Below, in pieces: positions 52,625 through 64,000 of a stretch of DNA of 64,000 nt. Position 1 is the stretch's first letter; every line of letters begins with the position of its first letter. The notes under the pieces are model-generated. The model saw nothing but the letters and a program-made list of their open reading frames with translations. It had not been told where the DNA came from and searched no databases. Location: the NCBI RefSeq assembly GCF_016859285.1, contig NC_053414.1, positions 4,423,517 to 4,487,516 of the forward strand. The letters run 5' to 3'. Source of the DNA: Xiphias gladius (Eukaryota; Chordata; Actinopteri; Istiophoriformes; Xiphiidae). Position numbers and translations under genes: made by a program.

Positions 52625-54330
52625 ACTGCTGCCTGTTATTTCTGATCCTGGACATTTTTAGATGCATGGTTTTGGGGTTATGTTTTTACCGACACATCTG
52701 GTCAATATTGGTCTTTTTATCGCTTCATCCACCTCGGATTATGGCCGCTTATTGACAAAATGTTTCAATACCGCTGCCAACACAACACCCGAGTTAAAGC
52801 ACTGACACTGATTTGCAATACTGATTCTAAAACATCGCCTACTTTAAAAAAATACAATGTTTTTTTTTTTCCTCCGGAATCCTTTATGTTATTCAGCAAA
52901 ACAAGCCAAAGTTTAAGCAAACGTTCAATGTTGTCAAAGCACAAGACACTGTACATAAACCTAAAAACCTAAAAATAAAATCACCTAAAATTGGTAAAAT
53001 TATTATTTAAATCAGGGAGTCTGACCTCTGATATGAAGCAAGTTCCCTCCTGAATACGACTTTAGAAGAAAAAACTACTCTCCTTTGGATCTTCCTCTTA
53101 TCTAATAGTTAATAATGTCTGACGTGAAGCAGTTTAATATTCACTTTGATACCATATTGCAGAGGAGTGGTGGGTCATCTTCTTACAGAGCTGGTAAACT
53201 TTGAACTTTTCCAACCTGAGAACAAAAACAAATACAAGCAAACAAACAAACAAAAAAAAAGCAGGAAATATGAAAGCTGTGTCCACATTTCACACATCTA
53301 CAGCTAAGAGGGTCTTTGGCTCTGTATGTAGTGTGTTCAGAGTGGGAAAAGTACAAAAGAAAGTTTTGTCAAACCAGTCAGTTTGACAAAAGACCAACAA
53401 AACGGGGGGGTGAGAAGTGTGAAGGGGAGAAGCAACCGGCCCAGTTGAAGTTAACCCCACTCTGTCCCCTGGAGGTAATCCCGTTACTCATCACATCCAG
53501 TTTAGAGCCAGATGAAAGACAGTCGAGGTTGGAGATCTGAGCTCCTACAACGCGGGCCAAAGCGAAAACCGGAACCCGGCACGGGTCTCGAGGCGAGACC
53601 GTTCGGTCAGCCGCCGTTTTCCGGAGACCGACAACGAACCCAGGAACTCAACGTCACGTTTGAGGGACTTCTTATGACATCAGGTGTGAAGGGCTGAGAA
53701 GACAATAAATAAACAAAGTGTTAAAGGGGCCACTCGGGTGATTGTTTTTGTTTGAACTGCTTTTTCTAAAACGTGGGAGGACTCGCCGGAAGCATATTTG
53801 ATAAAAGATCAGGAGAGCGTGTTTAGTGAGTTGAAGTCTGACCGGTCTGTTCTCGGCAGGTGTTTTAACGTCTTCACCTGTTGTCGTCTCCGCACAGCTG
53901 GAGGCAGAGCACGCATGCGCTGTCCGGTCCCTGCATCCTCTCCCGTTTCTTCACTACTACATCTCTGCGCCGCTTCCGCCAAGTTGGCGGCAGACACGTA
54001 GAGCTGTACCGGAAGCACCGGATCTTTCTTTCAAAATAAGGTTTACGATGAGCGGCACTTCACTTACCCTGCAGGTCTGGGGCATCAGGGTAGTTGCCCC
54101 GATCTGTCTATCAAATGTTTTTTTGTTTTGCTTTGTTTTTTGCTTTGTTTTGTTTTATAGCCAATTCTGTGTTTTGAGGTTTATGGTTATTTCATTTATA
54201 CAGAATTATCCCTAAAACAAACATAACGTTTGGTTGATCACTTGTGTTGAAATCGTTGTTTTCCATAATGCTAAAAGGCGTTTTTTATCTAAGTTTATCT
54301 CACAGATACAGTTACTTTTCAAATCAAGAT
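52625..54330. other. acta1-ccsap intergenic region
   Basis: No coding exon identified. Mostly AT-rich to 53.4 kb, GC-richer from 53.52 to 54.03 kb with promoter-like motifs, then a (TTTTG)n stretch near 54.12-54.16 kb. Confidence 0.5.
53880..54060 (+). promoter_or_regulatory. orphan promoter-like island
   Basis: Has an NRF-1-type palindrome ACGCATGCGC (53911-53920), the inverted repeat CCGCCAAGTTGGCGG near 53.98 kb and an ETS-type CCGGAAG near 54.01 kb, then an ATG opening MSGTSLTLQ. These are features of housekeeping promoters, but no gene follows before the ccsap first exon. It could be an alternative ccsap promoter, a lncRNA start or the residue of a lost gene. Confidence 0.35.
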
Positions 54331-54850
54331 TTTACATTTGAAAAACACGCTTGAGATTCTGCTCTCATCCGACCGGAGAATCTCTCCTCTACCGTAAAGG
54401 CCTGATTGACAAAGTGCTGCTGAGATGGTCGTCTTCCCGGCGGGTTCTCCCATTTCTGCAGCGGGCTTCTGAAGCTGAACCTAGTGCTGAATCTAGTACA
54501 GTGACCACTGGGTTCTTGGTCGCCCGTTGGGGCCGCTGTGCTCCTGGGAACACTCGAAGCTTTAGAAATGGTTTTAAACCTTTGCCCTGATCCACGCCTC
54601 GCCACCGTTTCATCCCAGAGGTCTACAGAGAGTCGCTGGGACTTCATGGCTTGTTTTTTTCCCCCCTGACATACGCTATGTTTAGTCAATTCAATATGCC
54701 GCAGGTGGCAAGTTGTAGACAAATCTCATGGAAAATTAAAAGAGAGAGGATGCACACGACCACAATCTGGAGTGCCACATAAAATAGTCTGAATACTTTT
54801 GTAAATGAGAGATTTCAGTTTTTTCGATTTTTAATACATTTCGAGACATT
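54330..54850 (-). mobile_element. degenerate Tc1-like dispersed repeat (-)
   Basis: The minus strand reads MKSQRLSVDLWDETVARRGS, RFKTISKASSVPRST, SGHCTRF and KWENPPGRRPS, a broken version of a fish Tc1-type transposase N-terminal half. The + strand end GAATACTTTTGTAAATGAG and GATTTCAGTTTTTTCGATTT is the typical terminal stretch of these repeats. It ends about 30 bases before the ccsap promoter. Confidence 0.7.
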
Positions 54851-54879
54851 TCTTTTAATGGTTTTATTGTGAAAGTCTC

Positions 54880-55028
54880 AGCCGGAAGCCGTGTGTTGTA
54901 TTTTAGCTAGCTCCGCTCTCGGCGCTCATCAGTCGGAGAAACGGAGCGACGCTCGTCGAGTGACCGCGGCGACACAGCGACCGACTGGACTTTAAACCAG
55001 ACCGGACCCCCTCTGGAACGAGGTCTGG
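54880..55028 (+). promoter_or_regulatory. ccsap: ccsap promoter and untranslated exon 1
   Basis: GC-rich island starting with an ETS-type CCGGAAG (54882-54888) and ending at a consensus donor GTCTGG/GTGAGT (exon end 55028). No ATG frame of note. The only acceptor with the start codon downstream is at 59196, so intron 1 would be 4.2 kb. Assignment to ccsap is by position and strand. Confidence 0.6.
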
Positions 55029-55576
55029 GTGAGTAAGAATATGCCCGGCCGGTCCGGAACCGTTTACCCTCCATATTTAAACCTCGCGGTGAATGCAAAA
55101 CGGGACTTAGCGGAGCGGGCAGGTGAGGGTAGCGGCTGGGTAACATGGCTGGAGCCTGGTTAGTGGTTACGGTCACTGTCATTTTTAAAGCTCAAATTTA
55201 CACACTTTATGGCATCTTTTTCGCCTTCAGCAGACCCAGAAAGGCTTTATTATTTCCGTCCTGGCTGTGGCGTGAGGCAAAAACCTTCAAAGGACGATGT
55301 TTTTTTTTTTCTTGCGGGCGGGGGACTGAGAGAATTAGAGCCTTCAAAACAAGACACATATCTGTATTTCAGTAACAGAAATCAATCAGATTAGCAACGA
55401 TTAGCTTGCTGCTTGACAAGAAATCGACGATAAGTATTGTCCCGGGTCCGTCTGGGGATCAGATGTAGGCCGTCTCAGATAAATGAATAATTAATAGTGT
55501 ATTTTCACTAAATATAGCAGGTATTTAGATGAAAAAAGAAACAGAAATGTGTGTGTGTGTGTGTGGGGGCGGGCGG

Positions 55577-55633
55577 ACTCAAGACCGAAATGGATCCTGC
55601 GTTAACGGCCGAGGATCCATTTCGGTCTTGAGT
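55577..55633. repeat. perfect 22-bp inverted repeat (hairpin)
   Basis: Left arm 55577-55598 starts ACTCAAGACCGAAATGG; right arm 55612-55633 is its exact reverse complement; the loop is 13 bases (GCGTTAACGGCCG). Each arm includes GGATCC near the loop. It lies in ccsap intron 1, beside a short (GT)n tract. See findings. Confidence 0.95.
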
Positions 55634-55859
55634 GCGGTCGGTCAGCAGTAAGACCATAATGAGCCTCAATCCTCGGCTCCCGGTGTAATCCGACGTGGAG
55701 GGCGGTGGGCGGGGCGTACAGGTAGACCACGCCTGGCAGAGGCACGTCACGTCACCAGGTGCTGCAGGTAGAGCCCTTCAGAAACTATACACGGATTTGT
55801 TTGGTGAAATATTTATAAACAGGTACTTTGCATGAATAAGGATTGTTACCGTTTAAATT

Positions 55860-55965
55860 GTTATATTAATATATATAGATATTTATCGATATTTATATAT
55901 CTCTCTATATATCTATATCTATAGATATAGATATATATAAAGTATATAAATAGATATAAAATTTC
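55860..55965. repeat. AT palindromic tract
   Basis: TATA/GATA-rich sequence with multiple self-complementary words such as TATCTATAGATA. Simple-sequence DNA in ccsap intron 1. Confidence 0.85.
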
Positions 55966-56229
55966 AAACCGTTTTAGATGAAATTAAAAGCTCACAACAT
56001 AATTTTTAGATTCATAGATTATAGGTGTGAGTGTTTTGTAAAGCCCGTCTTTTGTTTTATGAAGTTTTGCAATCTTTATGATTTGCAGACACTGACCAAT
56101 GGTAAAAATACTGTCACATACACTGAATAATATTATTAATTATAATTAATTATATTGTTAGATTCATCACAGTTTGAATTCATTTTAATTTTACAGTTTT
56201 TAACTGGCATTTCTCAGTACTGAGTTCCC

Positions 56230-56840
56230 TCTGTCAAAACTCTTCACACAGTCGGCACGGCAACGGTCAGTGTGGACTAAACTTCGCTTTTCATTGCTTT
56301 GATGCCGAGTGCATTAAAATTACCACAGCTTTCAACATACATGAACAGAGACCTCTGTGCAGTTGCAGTCCATTTTGCACATGTTAAGTTTTCGTTCAAA
56401 AGCCTAAATCATGACACAAAATTAATCTGAATTAGACTGTGATTTGCTACATTCTGCTGAATCTACATCTAAACAGAAATTTAAAAAAAATAATGCATAA
56501 ACTGGGAAACTGAGCGTCCATTTTCTTTCCTTGATGACCTCTGTGAAAGACCCGTTACAGATGGGGAACAGGGGGCAGGTGGGGCTGAATCCAGAACAGT
56601 TTGTAACTGTGTGGGACAATGTGGCGTTTCACTGTTTTCTCCCAGTCACCGACTGGTTTACAGTCCATCCCGGGATGGTGTCACTTTTCCTTCCACCTCA
56701 CTCTCCATTCCTCAGCCCGGCGGAGGAACTCTTCTCCTCACGGAGGCGGACAGTTTATGATCAGACGTCTCTCTTGGACACGGTGAATGCTGGATGTGTG
56801 GACATATCTGCAGCAGATTGTTACTGTAAAGACTGCAAAT
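56230..56840 (+). mobile_element. IS630/Tc1-type DDE transposase relic
   Basis: The open frame 56531-56842 (103 codons) shows VTVWDNVAFHCF, DWFTVHP, LPPHSPFLSPAEELFSS and VYDQTSLL, the C-terminal half of a DDE_3-type transposase. The Asp of WDNVAFH and Glu of PAEELF fit the second and third catalytic positions. The upstream half is missing or unreadable. Located in ccsap intron 1. Confidence 0.75.
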
Positions 56841-56849
56841 AAATAGATC

Positions 56850-59195
56850 AAATGTTAGGGGTTTGTTTTGGGTCGATTTATATTTTCCTTTCAGGAGACG
56901 AACATTCAAACATTTATTAGTAGTCTAAGCCTCTTGAGACGAACCATCTCGGTTTCAGGGGTTCCTTAACACAGATATACTGAAAATACAATACAATGCA
57001 TAAAACAAATCAGCACCAATACACTCTCACATGCACAGACAAAAGCTCTCCCATGCCTAACCACTGCCTCACCCACTGGTTCCCCATGATGCCGATGCCC
57101 ACACAAAGCTATATACATGCACGTACACATTAGAAATAAATCATTTCCATGTCTCAAATTTAATTAGAAGACAGAGGAAGTTGCCTGAAGATAAGGAAAA
57201 AGAGAGGATTTAAAGTAATGAAAAGAGGTGATAGATCTAAGTGAACTGAGCAGGATATTCCAGTCTGATGGAGCTTTAAATTTAAAGGCACGTCACCCAA
57301 TTTCTTTAGTTTTCAGATCAAATGTTGTCAGTGTTCGTTGTGCGTTAGTGCATTTTGGACGTGAGACCGGCTGTTGTGCAGAGCTGCATGAAGTTACAGA
57401 AAAACTGTGTTAACTGAGTTTTGAAAAAGTGAGCTCAATATAGAGAAATGTGAGGCAACAAATTGTAAACAAAAAAAACAAAACTGTAAACTGCAAACAG
57501 TTATCTGTCCAGCATAAATAGACAGTCCTGATGACTCACTACCAGCCCCACAGGGGGCAGTCTAATAAGGCTCAGGTTCGATCCTGCTGTGCTGCAGAGA
57601 TGCTGAACTCTGGCTCGGATATTTCAACTGTCTGCTCATGGTGAACATTTGCAATCTAGAGACCAAAGCTCCCGTGTCCACTGGATGCAGGTGCGTTGCG
57701 TTGTGGCTCTGCTGTAGCAGCCGGAGAACGTCCGCTGCCTTTGTGGCCGCCGTTCAGCTCACGTTTCAGAAGCCTGACGTTCACTTGTGAACACATACAA
57801 ATGCTGTTTATTGGCAAACTGGCAATTTAATACTTTTATGTACATGGTGCATTTCATTTGGTGTAGACTTTGTCTTAAAGCATAAACAGCAACTAGTTTT
57901 TCCTGTTGGTTAGATTGACAGGAATTCGGGAGGAGGAATTCGACAGTGTTCTTTCTGCTAATACACACGATTCAGGAAGATAAAGATAAGTTACCAAGCT
58001 GCAGCACAGTAATAAAACCAGTAAGGTAGAGTAACAAACTAACTGTTACCACATTGACGATCAATAAGCTGCACGTGTGTTTTCAGTAAGCACAAAAAAT
58101 GTTGGCAAACAACTGTCTAGACAATGTTGGAGACGTGGCTGCTTTGCTTTGCTTTTGAAACCTTTAACGGATAATGGACACTAATGTTCGCCGGAGCTGA
58201 GGGGGGAAGCTCGTCTGTCTGCAGCTGCAGTTTCGTAGCTCGGAGAAAACTCACAAAGTCACAAATTATATCTTAAAATTAAAAATCAAACCTTTTTGAT
58301 AAATTTAGTTGAGGTTGCAGTTAATAATCTAACTTTTTATAGAATTTGGGATTTGGAGAATTATTGTTCCATTACAGGAACGTAAAGCCTCTTTGGAGTT
58401 GTTGGCTTGACTGATCCGTCAGCTGTGGTGCTTGTCCCACCTCGTCCCCTCCTCCTATTTGCCATCTGCTCACATCTTTAAAATGTCTCTTTAGGAACCT
58501 GTAGGAGATGTCCCCCAAAATAATGTACCCAAAATAAAAAAGGTCACTGTTCTTCAACCCTATTGAATACAGTCATGACCCTGGTCTCCTTTTGAAAGGA
58601 TAGTCTTTGAATTTTAAAACCATATATTAATAATGAGTATAAGAGATAATGAAGCAAGGTTACAGGGGCACGAACATGGTAGAAATGTGCGCTCTTTTTC
58701 CTCCCCTATTTTTTAGTTTTGGCATAAAAAGGGGAATATTAGGTCTGCAGTGGCACCTGTTGTGTGGAAAAGACTGTGGAACCATAGCCACAAGTCTGAC
58801 AATCAATTCTGGGTCAGCAGCTGTTGCAGCGATATGAGGATCCTAACAGGCTTTACACAGATAGAATCAGGAAAGGTTTTGTTTTTGTTTGTTTTTGTTT
58901 TGTTTTGTTTTGTAGGTCAGAATGGAACCGACTTTGGACAGATTAAAAAAAAATATGTCTGCCTCAATTTATATGACAAAAGTTATGAAATGGTGTATTT
59001 TTTAAAATCAGTCGGTCACTAATGACACTGGTATTACAGATGTCCATTAAATGTCAATACATTCAGATTTGAAGAAAGTACAACCACTTGAACTTCTCTT
59101 ACTTTGTGATAATAACCAGAAGACATTGCTGACCATTCTGTTTGATTTGATTTTGTTATTATCATTGTTTTATTCCCTCCTCTGTTTTTCCCCAG
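56850..59195. other. ccsap: remainder of ccsap intron 1
   Basis: No exon identified. AT-rich; a (GTTTT)n run at about 58877-58915 is the only clear repeat. Confidence 0.5.
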
Positions 59196-59229
59196 TGATT
59201 AGAACCAGACACGAGCAATAACAAGAACC

Positions 59230-62200
59230 ATGGTGACCAAGAAAATCCGGACGGAGTATATGAAGAAGTTTAAAGATCCCAAATGGGAGACGTTTTCCAA
59301 ATGCTACGAGGACTCTCTGAAGTACCGTCTGACCCGGCGGGTGATTGAGCATTCCCACAAGCCCTGGTTCTGGGAGGGCTGGGACAGCGGCTCCGACTCC
59401 AGCGGCTGGTCCACGCCCAGGCTGACCAAGAACAAAGTCGCCCCTCTGTCCCTCCCGCCGCCGCCGCCGTGCTCGGAGGTCAAGCAGAGGTTGTGGGAGC
59501 TGAAGACCAGTCCCGGATCGAAGCCGCCCTCTGAGGAGACCGAGGTGGGAGCTGGAGAGGCCGCGGATGTAGACGCTGCACCGACCCCAGGTGAGGAAAC
59601 TTTCCGTGATCGCTTTGAGCTAGAGACGACTGAAACCGGTCAATTAATCGATTTCAATAAATCAACAGGAGGTTACGGAAGAAATGCCAAACATTTGCTT
59701 GTTCAAGATTCTCATATGGAAGAATTTTCTGGTTTTCTCTAAATCATTTCAAACTGAATAACTATCACAATCATACACTAAATCAGAGTACACTAAAGAA
59801 ATCAGCAGATTTTCTTCTTAAAAAATTTACTCAGAGCAGTTTAAGCATTTATCATAATAGTTGCTGATTAGTTTTCTGTCCATCAACCAATCAATTAATT
59901 GACTTTGACTAGTGAAGCTCTAGCATGTAAATTCATGTCCCTACACGGATGAATCCTAATCATCCATCATTAGGTCAAAATTCTAATTAGTCCAATACTT
60001 TGGTTTAAGACCAAATACCTGCAAAAGTAATGGCATTAGCAGCAAATGTTAGCATGCTAAGGCACTAAAGTAAAATGGTGAACATGATAAACATTACGTC
60101 ATGCTAACGTGCCAGACGTTTGCCAAACTACTGAATTCATCCTCCCTACTCCAACACCAAAAAGAGTTTTATTTCTATGACTTGATTATTTATTTATTCA
60201 TTTATAGAACTTTTGTTTTTTTTGTGAGGAGCATAAACGGACTCGACTGTAATTTCACTAAACAGTCTTGTGTTGCATAATGATACTTAATTTGAATCTT
60301 GAATCATGAGACCTTCTGAAACTTCCTCCAAATCGAGGAGCACTAAATGAATATGCACTAAACTAAATAACTACAGCTGATCAGGTTGCACTGTAGGGAC
60401 CCAGATCTCACCCGGTTTTCAGTTTGATATGAGAAAAGAGAGATTTATATGACTGTCTATACTTTAGTTGAAGGAAATTTTAAAATTGTCCTGTTTGTAC
60501 CGGTTCCTATGTTTCCTCTGCTTTCTGTCTAGCTTCCAGGAGAATTTTGGAATAATCTAACAGACCCTCTGGAGGAGTTTCTTTGTGCTCTTGTGTGAGC
60601 ATCACTCTGACAGTATGAGGGCCAGAGGCTGGTTTACCTCAGGAGACACTGATGCTAAAAATATTTGGACTGAAGGTTCAGTGATCAGATGGGGCTGTAT
60701 CCTCCTGTTCAGACACCGAGCTCAGATATAAAGGGGCCTATTGTGTATGTTCTAGCATTTCCATGGCTGCATTTCAGACGGGAGAGTTTCAGGACACCAG
60801 ATGGGCACAGCTCTGAATTTCACCTGCACAAACTTTAGAGGGCTTGTATACAGTAAATTTGACAATTATAATTTACTGTTAAAAAACAGCATGTTACCAT
60901 ATTAGTACAGTTAGTCAAAAGCTACCGTGACTCAAACATCCTGTTACAGAACGGTCGGTCAAGAAAATAAATACAGAATGTTGTAACAGATGTGTTCACA
61001 ACTGCTACAGGGTCAGCAAAGCAATAATAGTAATACGATATGATAAACTGCCATGTTAAGTATGCAAGTATTTGCATGCAAACGGCACAGACCATAAGCG
61101 CTGGTTAAAACTAAAGTTGAAGCAATTAGTTGGTTGATCAATTAATAGAAAATTCAAAATCTGCAACTATTTTGAGTCATTTTTCAAGCACAAATACCAG
61201 AATTCTGTTTTCACCTCCTGAAATATGATGAGTTGGTGCTTGGTGCTAAATTGCATATCTTTGGGTTTTGGACTGTTTGTCGGACAAAAAATGCCGTCTA
61301 AATAAGTCACGTTAGGGTCTGAGAAATTATGATGAACATTTTTCATTACTTTCTGCTCCAGCTCAACAACACAAAATCGATGAGAAAATCTTTTTGCCAC
61401 AGTGACTCTAACCTGCAGTGTTTTCCGTGTGTCTCCCAACGTGTTTGTCTCTCTCTTCTAAAGCAGTGGTTGTAGAAGAGGGTGTGAATGAAGCCAGCGG
61501 AGATTCAGTGACGACACCTCCAAACACCAGCGGCCCTTCAGACGACAGGGCGACAGACAACGGGCCGGCCGACACACTGTCTTCTGACGAGGAACCCGCG
61601 AACCCGGTACCGAGAAGTCGCCGCTGCCGTCGCAGCCCTCGCTCTGAGCCAGGACACCCGGACGGTTCCCATGACGACAAACCAGCTGTCGTCCGCAAAC
61701 CGCCAAGAGCAAAGAGCCAACCACCGATCAGCACCAAGGAGAAGGAGAACCGGAGACCGTCCAGCCGACTGGACTGGACCGAGAGACAGACGGAGGTTAG
61801 GAGGATGCCCAATGATGTGAGTGTTTAAGACCCTGTGTATTTTTAAAAGATTTGAACGAACACTGAGGAAAAAACTTTCTTTAGTGTGCAACAGACAAAT
61901 TTAAACATCGTTAGTGTGAGCCAAGACATTACGACCACTCACAGATGACGTGAAGACCGCTGATTATCTCATAACAGCGGCAGGTAACTACCAGATTAAA
62001 GGTGCTATCTGTACATTTTCGCTATCGCTACATAGCCAACATTAGCATTAACGGCTGTTTACTTACCAGTCCAGAAGAAATGCTGCAAGTTCAGCATCAA
62101 ACTTTTTTCCTTTACTTGCTACCTCTTCATCCTCTCATTTTTGACTGAGGGCAGACTGGATGCTACAGTGACTCACTATTGCAAAGTGGTAGAGTATTAG

Positions 62201-64000
62201 TAGACGGGACAGGCCGGGGCTAGCTGGTTAGCATGCTAGCTTCAATAGAAGAAAAGAAATGATGGCAACAGAAGCTAAAAAAATAGTGGCGCTGCTTTCC
62301 ACCACTGGAGACAGCTTGTGGCCACTTGCAATGTTTCTTCTAGACTGGTAAGTAAACAGCTGTTAATGCTAACGTTGGCTATGAAGCCATAGCAAAACCA
62401 ACATATAGCACCTTTTAACATTATCCTTCTCATCTCATCTGTACACGTTTGTCCAGTGTATTTGATTTACTGACAACATATTTCATCCAGTGCTTTTAGG
62501 CAGTTGATTATCATATTAGATGTCAGAGGGTATTTAAATGCACCACCAAAGAGTTTTCATAAAGGTTCCTGTGATAATAGAATAACCCTGACAGATGTTC
62601 ATGGATTACTGAGCTCAGAATACTCTGCAAGGTGACTTTCAATATTAAAAAAGGGCTGGAAGGAGGGAAGACAATGTAAAAACTCAGTCAGTCGGCAGTG
62701 ACGTGGATGTGGAAAGGGTATGAAATTTGAATTTCTAAGTGGAAACTGGTGTGACAAACAAAAGTTTTCATTTGTAAGATTGCTAAAAGGCACATTGTAG
62801 TGTTTTCTCGCAGAGGTTGGTTTTTTTTTTTGCGCTATTTTGGGCATTTGTTTCATGTGTTCAAGTTGGTGTCAAAAAGTGGAACTACAGCTTCGAAGCG
62901 TTTCGGTGAGGGAAGCTGATCATCTGTGGTGCCTTGACAGGTGATAGTCAGGCTGCAGAACGTATTTTAGGGAGATATTTTATAAGAGTTTGATATTTTT
63001 CTGAGCGTGTTGCCTTTGTCTGATATCAGACTGTAGAGAGATGATGGCAAATGAGGGTAGAGAAGGAGAGGGCAAGCCAGAAAAATCTCAGGAGGTCCAA
63101 GATGCCGAAGATCCCCCATATGAGTCTGGCAAAAGTCTCAACTTTTCAAAAAGGATTCTCAACTCCACATCAACCATTTTAGGGCTTTATAGTCTCATTA
63201 ATATCATGACCCGAATGTACAGTTTAATTAATACTATTTGTATTGTATACCACAAAAACACACAGTGTTGTTTTATTCCATTACCTCAGCTGCCTCATTT
63301 GTTCTAACGAGTATTATCTGTGTAAATAAAGCCTGATATATTTTATTCCAGTGAGCCGAAGAGCTCCTCCTCCTCCTCCTCCTCCTCCTCAGTCCCACAT
63401 ACACTGTTGTTCTGCCTCAAACCACTGCACTACTTCCTCCTGTTTGTTTGATTAAAAACTTCAGTGACCAGCCGTTTTAGGAATTTGCTGAGACTATATA
63501 TTTATGAGGCGTATTTCAAGATTTGCTTCTTCAGTATCTACTTCTTCAGCCTTATCCTTTAATATTATTGTTTTGTTGCTCTAATTTACCCGTTTTTGTG
63601 ATGTCCTTGTGTTTTGTTTTTTTTTTTTTTTGCATATGTAATTTAGAAAGTATTTTAAAAAGAGGACCAGCTACAGGTCTGTGGGGTCTGGGGTGTAAAA
63701 TTTCAGAGTCAGAACAGTTTGAATCCTTCAGAGCAGCTTGGCCTCTTTCACAGGACACCAGAGAAGTGAAGGCATGTCACCAAACACTCAGACATTAATA
63801 ATAAAACACCGGTGTGCTTTTCGGAAACATCTCCTCTCTCTGGTTTCTCCTCTCAGAGCCACAGGTCTGACGCCTGCGTTCAGACCCGACGGGAGTCCAA
63901 CAAGCGGAGCTCCAACCTGGACCGGCGGCGGGCTCGCTCGGCCGACCTGGAGAAGATGACGCGGTCGCAGCTGATGGTGGTGGACGACCGCTGGATGACG
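59230..64000 (+). CDS. ccsap: centriole, cilia and spindle-associated protein (3' end cut by window)
   Basis: Microtubule-associated protein found at centrioles, cilia and mitotic spindles. Exon 59196-59590 (ATG at 59230), exon 61464-61816 and exon from 63857 to the window edge join in phases 1 and 0, giving 286 residues so far (human about 270). The conserved N-terminal block is present: TEYMKKFKDPKWETFSKCYE, YRLTRRVIEHSH, PWFWEGWDS. The middle is Pro/Ser/acidic and poorly conserved, followed by a basic KEKENRRPSSRLDW box. The last exon has RRARSADLEK and DDRWMT, where the family-ending TEYMRCxSAR-type motif should begin just past position 64000. The start is the first ATG in the exon, in a good context (AGAACCATGG). 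Intron 2 begins with a dispersed-repeat fragment within 50 bases of the donor. Confidence 0.93.
59638..59930. repeat. dispersed AT-rich repeat fragments, copy 6
   Basis: CGGTCAATTAATCGATTTCA near the left and CAACCAATCAATTAATTGAC near the right, with a degraded centre. In ccsap intron 2, starting about 50 bases after the exon. Confidence 0.5.
61115..61350. repeat. dispersed AT-rich repeat, copy 7
   Basis: Has GTTGAAGCAATTAGTTGG at the left and the diagnostic GGGTTTTGGACTGTTTGTC at 61263-61281. In ccsap intron 2, about 110 bases before exon 3. Confidence 0.7.
61817..63856. other. ccsap: ccsap intron 3
   Basis: No exon seen. Includes an inverted pair near 62.03 and 62.36 kb (AACATTAGCATTAACGGCTG versus CAGCTGTTAATGCTAACGTT), suggesting another foldback element of about 380 bases, and a (CTC)n run at about 63364-63390. 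Confidence 0.55.

Noticed and set aside
57555..57620. GGTTCGATCC word resembling a tRNA B box
   Set aside because: No matching A box at the right spacing and no cloverleaf; at most a decayed SINE head.

Overview
The window is vertebrate nuclear DNA, almost certainly from a ray-finned (teleost) fish. It has intron-rich genes with GT-AG junctions, many (CA)n tracts, and decayed Tc1, L2-type LINE and hAT-like repeats of the kinds common in fish. It also carries a fish-type FIIND-CARD immune receptor. The three genes on the right, nup133, acta1 and ccsap, lie head to tail on the + strand, the same order and relative orientation as NUP133, ACTA1 and CCSAP on human chromosome 1q42. Layout: 0.5-19.99 kb, minus strand, is an NLRP1-like innate-immune gene. 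It reads as a short N-terminal exon, five leucine-rich-repeat exons, a stretch of duplicated small linker exons invaded by two Tc1 relics, a full FIIND (ZU5-UPA) over five exons, two low-complexity linker exons and a terminal CARD exon. Splice phases fit from the start codon through the LRRs and from 8.62 kb through FIIND to CARD; one connecting exon between 8.6 and 14.6 kb is unresolved. No NACHT exon is visible, which is the most unusual feature here. 19.8-22.3 kb is a GC-rich stretch with a long (GT)n tract, followed by the nup133 promoter region. 22.3-39.9 kb is nup133: 25 coding exons, 1138 residues, every junction in phase. 39.9-44.5 kb is intergenic, with dispersed repeats, an exon-like orphan ORF and a minisatellite. 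44.5-52.6 kb is skeletal alpha-actin with a muscle promoter (two CArG boxes, MCAT, TATA), a noncoding first exon and six coding exons (377 residues). 52.6-54.9 kb is intergenic with a transposon relic and an orphan promoter-like island. 54.9-64.0 kb is ccsap, with an untranslated first exon and coding exons from 59.23 kb, truncated by the window end inside its last visible exon. Functionally the genes are unrelated: an inflammasome-type sensor, a nuclear-pore scaffold subunit, a muscle filament protein and a centriole/cilium/spindle protein. The right three form an ancient synteny block; the NLR gene lies on the side where human has ABCB10. All calls come from reading the sequence; exon boundaries were set by splice motifs, phase continuity and known family sequence patterns.
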